Assembly: GCA_023374045.1 (NCBI GenBank)
Contig: CM041776.1
Location: 317,800,722 to 317,864,721, forward strand
Direction of reading: 5' to 3'
Length of the DNA: 64,000 nucleotides
DNA from: Limonium bicolor
Lineage: Eukaryota > Streptophyta > Magnoliopsida > Caryophyllales > Plumbaginaceae
This document shows positions 60,401 through 64,000 of the stretch, in pieces (within the stretch, counting starts at the first letter, position 1; the number at the start of each line of letters is the position of its first letter). Under the pieces are notes generated by a model, which saw only the letters and a program-made list of their open reading frames with translations, made no database searches and had not been told where the DNA came from. Made by a program: the position numbers and the translations under genes.

Positions 60401-62059
60401 CCATAGGCTAACAGAATTCTGTCTTTCATATTCAGTTTCAGAAAACACTATGTTATCAACATGGAAACTAGCAGATTCTCTAAGTCTCCTATCACAGTTT
60501 CTGTTGAGAACATAAAGACCTCCAAACACATGACCAATCTCAATCTGCACTTCTTGCCCGTTTTCATAGCCCTGGTAGATACAGCAAGTGGAATTAAAAC
60601 TTAACTTAGCCTTCAACTCAGCAGACAACTTACTAACAGAGATTAACCCAAATCTGAAGCTAGGCACATACAGGACATTTTTAAGGACAATTAAACTGTT
60701 AATTCTAATGCTTCCTAAAATTCTTACCAACTGGGGGTGGCCATCGGGCATCCCAACATTGTGAGGTTTTTCAAGAAAAGAAATGTCATAAAACAGGGAT
60801 AAATTACCACACATGTGATCTGAAGCTCCACTATCTATTATCCAGTCCGTGTCATGGTAATTAGGGTGTTCTGAAGCATTCAAGGTCTGATAATTACTAA
60901 AGTTCCATGAAACAGATTTATGGTATAGATTAGGTGGCTTACCGATGAATCCACAATTGGATTCGGAAGATGAATTCTTGGACTCTTTGTTGCTAACTTG
61001 TGATCTGCTGATATACTCGAGTAACTGAGTTACTTGGTCCGCAGTGAGAGTTCCAGCAAAAGGGTCCTTGACATTCTCCTCTTTCTGTTCTGTAGCAACA
61101 ACGATGTTGTTGGATTGATACTTCCTCTCTTTTGTATTTCGCCATCCAGGAGGAAAGCCATGCTTCTGGTAGCATCTTTCCTCCGTATGGCCGATTTTAT
61201 GGCAGTAAGAACATTGCGGTGGAGAGCGCTTGTTGTTTGCATTCCCTTGCCCGCGACCTAAACTTCTTCTAACACCAGATGATGCAGAGAAACCCACTGG
61301 TGTGTCAATCTCTGTTGTCGGGGTGTTATTGAAGCTTTTATATCTTTCTTGTTGTATAAGGATGGCGAAGGCTTGCTCGACTGCAGGTAATGGCGTAATC
61401 ATGAGGATGCTCTCCTTTGCTTGGTTGTACTTCTCGTGAAGTCCCATCAAGAATTTGATGAGGCGTTGGTTCTTGATATATTCATCCAACGTCCTTTCTG
61501 TAACGCAAGCGCAGTCGGGCAGGGTGGTTGTCGCATCGAATTCGTCCCACAAGCCTCTTAGTTTGGTGAAGTACTCCCCAACCGTGTCGCTGCCTTGGAC
61601 GGTGTTGGCCAGTCGTCTTTCGAGGTCGTAGAGGCGCGTCGCATCCACCTGATCGTAGCGTCTGATTAAATCCTCCCAAATCTTCGCGGCGGAGGAGCGA
61701 AAAAGAACGGAGTCTGAGACTCTTTTCTCCAAGCTCATGAAAATCCAGCTTCGAATCATGTTATCACAGCAACGCCAAGCTTCGGCTCGAATTTCGCAGT
61801 CGGTAGGTTTCTTCAGGGATCCGGTAACAAAACCCAGTTTATTCTTGGAGCCCAAGGCTATCTCTACCTGATGCCTCCACTTCGAAAAACCAGGACCGCC
61901 ATCATATTTGGCGGCGAGAGAAAGACCCGGGTGGTCAGAGCTGGAAAGGTAGAGTGGATCTCCAACTGGAATTAGGGTGCTTCGGCTGCTGCTGGAATTA
62001 TGGTCATCTGGCTTTGGATCTTCACCGGGTTTAGGGTTTTCTATGCCGTCGTTGGCCAT
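57414..62059 (-). pseudogene. Copia gag-pol polyprotein, one stop and one frameshift
   Basis: Start at ATG 62059 (MANDGIENPKP), 114 nt after the primer binding site; an upstream in-frame start at 62146 is also possible. Order from that start: gag (about 30-250, KWRHQVEIALGSKNKLGFV), CCHC knuckle CSYCHKIGHTEERC (283-296), protease WIIDSGASDHMCG (about 406-418). Integrase follows with the HHCC zinc region (HCRLGH ... CEPCCKAK) and core (HVDLWGPY, then RSENAHEL, then PQQNGVVERKH). The stop TAA at 59369-59371 lies in frame, then the frame resumes without shift. Reverse transcriptase: LDINNAFLHG and YVDD. RNase H (57414-57929): FCDSDWAGCPNTRRS, ALSSAETEYRAM, LADVLTK. A frameshift near 57930-57945 separates the last two domains. 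The integrase second acidic residue is Glu where Asp is normal. Confidence 0.92.
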
Positions 62060-62172
62060 GAATCGAGAATAAGCAAAGAAAGAAGTAAGACGACAGGGAA
62101 GATCGAGAAGAAACGATGAACGGAAGGACGGACGGAGAAGAAGCAATCAAGAGCACGATCCCACGATCGATC

Positions 62173-62184
62173 GCTCTGATACCA
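62173..62184 (-). promoter_or_regulatory. primer binding site of the Ale-like Copia element
   Basis: On the minus strand TGGTATCAGAGC, immediately adjacent to the 5' LTR end: exact initiator-tRNA-Met type. Confidence 0.95.
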
Positions 62185-62485
62185 TGAAAGATTCGATAGA
62201 GAAACTGCAAAGGATTCAAGACTTTCAAGATCCAGAGGAGTTTACAAACTCAATCCTACCCAACGTGGAAGGATTGTACAGAAAGAAAGGAAAGACAATG
62301 AAAACCCTAAGGTAGCTACAGTACACTTTCTTACTTACAACTTAGACATAGAGTGGGTTATAAACTAAACAGACCCAAAGGGCCAGCCCAACCAACGGCT
62401 AGTGACAACGGTCACTAAACCCACTTGCTAACAGACCTAAGAATAAGAAAGAAGATAACAGAGCAACTATAATTATAATCTAACA
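62185..62485 (-). repeat. 5' LTR of the Ale-like Copia element
   Basis: Copy of 57062-57362 with three substitutions. It should carry the element's promoter; no TATA box is singled out. Confidence 0.95.
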
Positions 62486-62490
62486 GTTAC
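62486..62490. other. target-site duplication, right (gttac)
   Basis: Exact copy of 57057-57061. Confidence 0.95.
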
Positions 62491-62900
62491 TCATCGAGTG
62501 AGACAAATCTGTTAAGGGATGATTCTACACAGATGGCCTGCACGCAACCTCTTGTGTTTTGAGCAAGATCCATAGCGAATTTTCTCGATACATTTTTGCG
62601 CAGCCTTCGTGGTTGAATATAAGAACATCATTTTCCCATATTTGGCAGTTATACCAAGTTTCAGCAACACCCAAAATGAGTCGCCCCAGATTTGTTTGTT
62701 CCCTCCGACTCTGCAACTCCATACGTAGTTTGTCAACATGACGGCTTCTACGGAACTCACTGACAACAACAGATAGCTGCTCCAATCATCGTTGCCGCCA
62801 CTAGGCAGCAGAGGCCATTACCCCAGTGAGCCACATGTTTACAACAGCATAGGATGTGGGCATCTTTCCATTCATTCACCAGCGAAAATGTCCAACCTTG
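62491..62900 (-). other. possible LINE ORF2 remnant
   Basis: Two overlapping minus frames (62512-62769 and 62525-62785) contain text such as ETWYNCQIWENDVLIFNHEG, which resembles the linker of plant LINE ORF2 (W-x-x-RND-x-IFNH). The match is weak and no zinc-binding or RNase H motif accompanies it. It could equally be unrelated. Confidence 0.25.
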
Positions 62901-63065
62901 ACGTACATTTCATTGCTTAGAAAATCGACAATTATATATGATGGTTAAGCCGATCCAGATGATCATTTCAAGATGTTCATGTCGTCATGAATGACCAAGA
63001 TATATGTTTCTACTGCAAAGCACTGTACAACCTCTTTCTAACAACAATTTCTTAGTGAGCTTTTT
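62901..63065. other. unassigned
   Basis: AT-rich, nothing recognised. Confidence 0.3.
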
Positions 63066-63235
63066 GCTCAATTCATTAAGGTTAGCTGACATATTTGTTA
63101 ACATATTCATAGTATATTAACATGGTCATTAGCTGACATATTTTGTTAACATATTTATAATATATTAACATGGTCGTTAGCTGACATATTTTGTTAACAT
63201 ATTTATAGTATATTAACATGGTCATTAGCTGGTCC
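63066..63235. repeat. three-unit tandem repeat of about 50 bp
   Basis: The unit runs ttagctgacatatt then gttaacatat, then atagtatattaacatggtc. Three near-identical copies follow each other, with a partial ttagctg at the end. The repeat is AT-rich with inverted ttaacat/atgttaa parts. Confidence 0.85.
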
Positions 63236-64000
63236 CACCATAGATCCTCTGTCATCCTCCAATAACATACTAATTACATATACTAATTCCACTGGTACAA
63301 ATTATCTAAAATAAAAACATTGACAATTACAAAACACTTCCATTTAACATTTTCTTAATATATTTGATAACATATTTATAGCACAAGAGTATGGAACAAT
63401 GTTGAGGGTGGGCCAAGAGCGACGTGGAGAATCCATCAAATACTTATACTACAAAACGCTTCCATTTTGTGAACCCAATTTCTTGGCTACAAGCTATAGA
63501 TAGCTACATACATGTACATTCATTCATTGAAAACTGTACATTTGATCATTCAAAACTGTACTGATGTATATGTACATGTATATAGTGAATTGTGATATTT
63601 CTGAATTTATATTAAATGTACATACTAACTTTATAAACTGTACAACAAACTTATAAAACATGTACATTTACTCTACATAAACTGTACCATGAAAAATGTA
63701 GCCAAAGATGGCTACATATAGTTGTAGCTAAGACTCATTGTTTTGTGAATCTGTCATTTTAGCAGGTGCACTAAATAATTTTTATCATTAAAGGAGTTTG
63801 TCATCTTCAATGCTTTCCCAAACAAACGATAAAAGAAATTTCGCTTCCTAAAGAAAAAAGAAAGGAGCTTTGATGAGTGTGTTATAAAAATTTCTTTGAT
63901 CAGTGCTTTGTGCTTTTTTTTCTTTTCGTTTTCGTTTGCTTCTTCAAAAGGCTTGCATTTTCTACAAGTGATTTTCAGAATCATCAGCCAATGTGTATCA
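63236..64000. other. unassigned AT-rich DNA to the window end
   Basis: Several gtacat / atgtac and aactgtac motifs recur between about 63510 and 63690 (for example 63530, 63552, 63575, 63615, 63660), in loose dispersed order. No gene; the 76-codon minus frame at 63754-63984 is Lys-rich and unsupported. Confidence 0.35.

Larger units (their letters stand above)
57062..62485 (-). mobile_element. young Ty1/Copia element, Ale-like, 5.4 kb, minus strand
   Basis: Two 301-bp LTRs (57062-57362, 62185-62485), 5-bp duplication gttac, primer binding site at 62173-62184, polypurine tract at 57363-57380 and a gag-pol frame between them. The LTRs differ at only three visible positions (acgg/acat, two bases; ccatcc/ccagcc, one), with no indels, so the insertion is recent. 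The gag N-terminal phrase (SSSDHPGLSLAAKYDGG), the CCHC spacing and the HGFPPGW after it point to the Ale lineage. One in-frame stop and one frameshift make this copy non-autonomous. Confidence 0.95.

Noticed and set aside
63754..63984. Lys-rich 76-codon minus frame at the window end
   Set aside because: No similarity and strong A/T bias; chance frame.

Overview
This is a eudicot-like plant nuclear window: intron-rich genes with GT/AG junctions, AT-rich introns, and a dense pile of LTR retrotransposons, plant L1-type LINEs, hAT-like MITEs and a CACTA end. Only three host genes are supportable. Two are tandem paralogues of an exostosin-type (GT47) glycosyltransferase (about 6.2-9.4 kb and 15.5-19.5 kb, both + strand). 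The third is NAA35/MAK10, the auxiliary subunit of the NatC N-terminal acetyltransferase (48.8-55.3 kb, + strand, 16 exons, intact). Everything else of size is transposon or unassigned intergenic DNA.

Layout. 0-6 kb: decayed retrotransposon sequence, including an Athila/Tat-type LTR (3183-4602) with a polypurine tract on one side and a primer binding site on the other. 6.2-9.4 kb: GT47 copy 1, broken by several frameshifts. 9.6-14.5 kb: two LINE 3' ends, a CACTA terminus and a decayed Copia element with one LTR, all between the GT47 copies. 15.5-19.5 kb: GT47 copy 2, one frameshift. 19.9-45.5 kb: a nested structure. A + strand LINE is split by a Ty3/Gypsy-type element whose LTR is about 5.3 kb. 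That LTR is in turn split by a complete 14.26 kb element (24061-38321) with 4.34 kb LTRs, a perfect 5-bp target duplication, an initiator-tRNA-Met primer binding site and no recognisable coding capacity, i.e. LARD-like. Two hAT-like MITEs with 8-bp duplications sit further along the same LINE. 45.5-48.4 kb: a second LINE on the minus strand, tail to tail with the first. 48.8-55.3 kb: NAA35. 55.7-56.8 kb: a short LINE with a 14-bp duplication. 57.06-62.49 kb: a young Ale-like Copia element, minus strand, with two 301-bp LTRs differing at three sites. 62.5-64 kb: mostly unassigned.

How the parts relate. The GT47 pair probably arose by local duplication; the spacer was then filled by retroelements. 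The retroelement layers give a relative order: LINE first, then the 5.3-kb-LTR element, then the LARD-like element. The two GT47 genes would act in the Golgi on wall or glycoprotein glycans; NAA35 acts at the ribosome. No operon-like or functional link between them is implied. All exon coordinates were worked out by hand from reading frame, splice consensus and comparison of the paralogues, not by alignment software.
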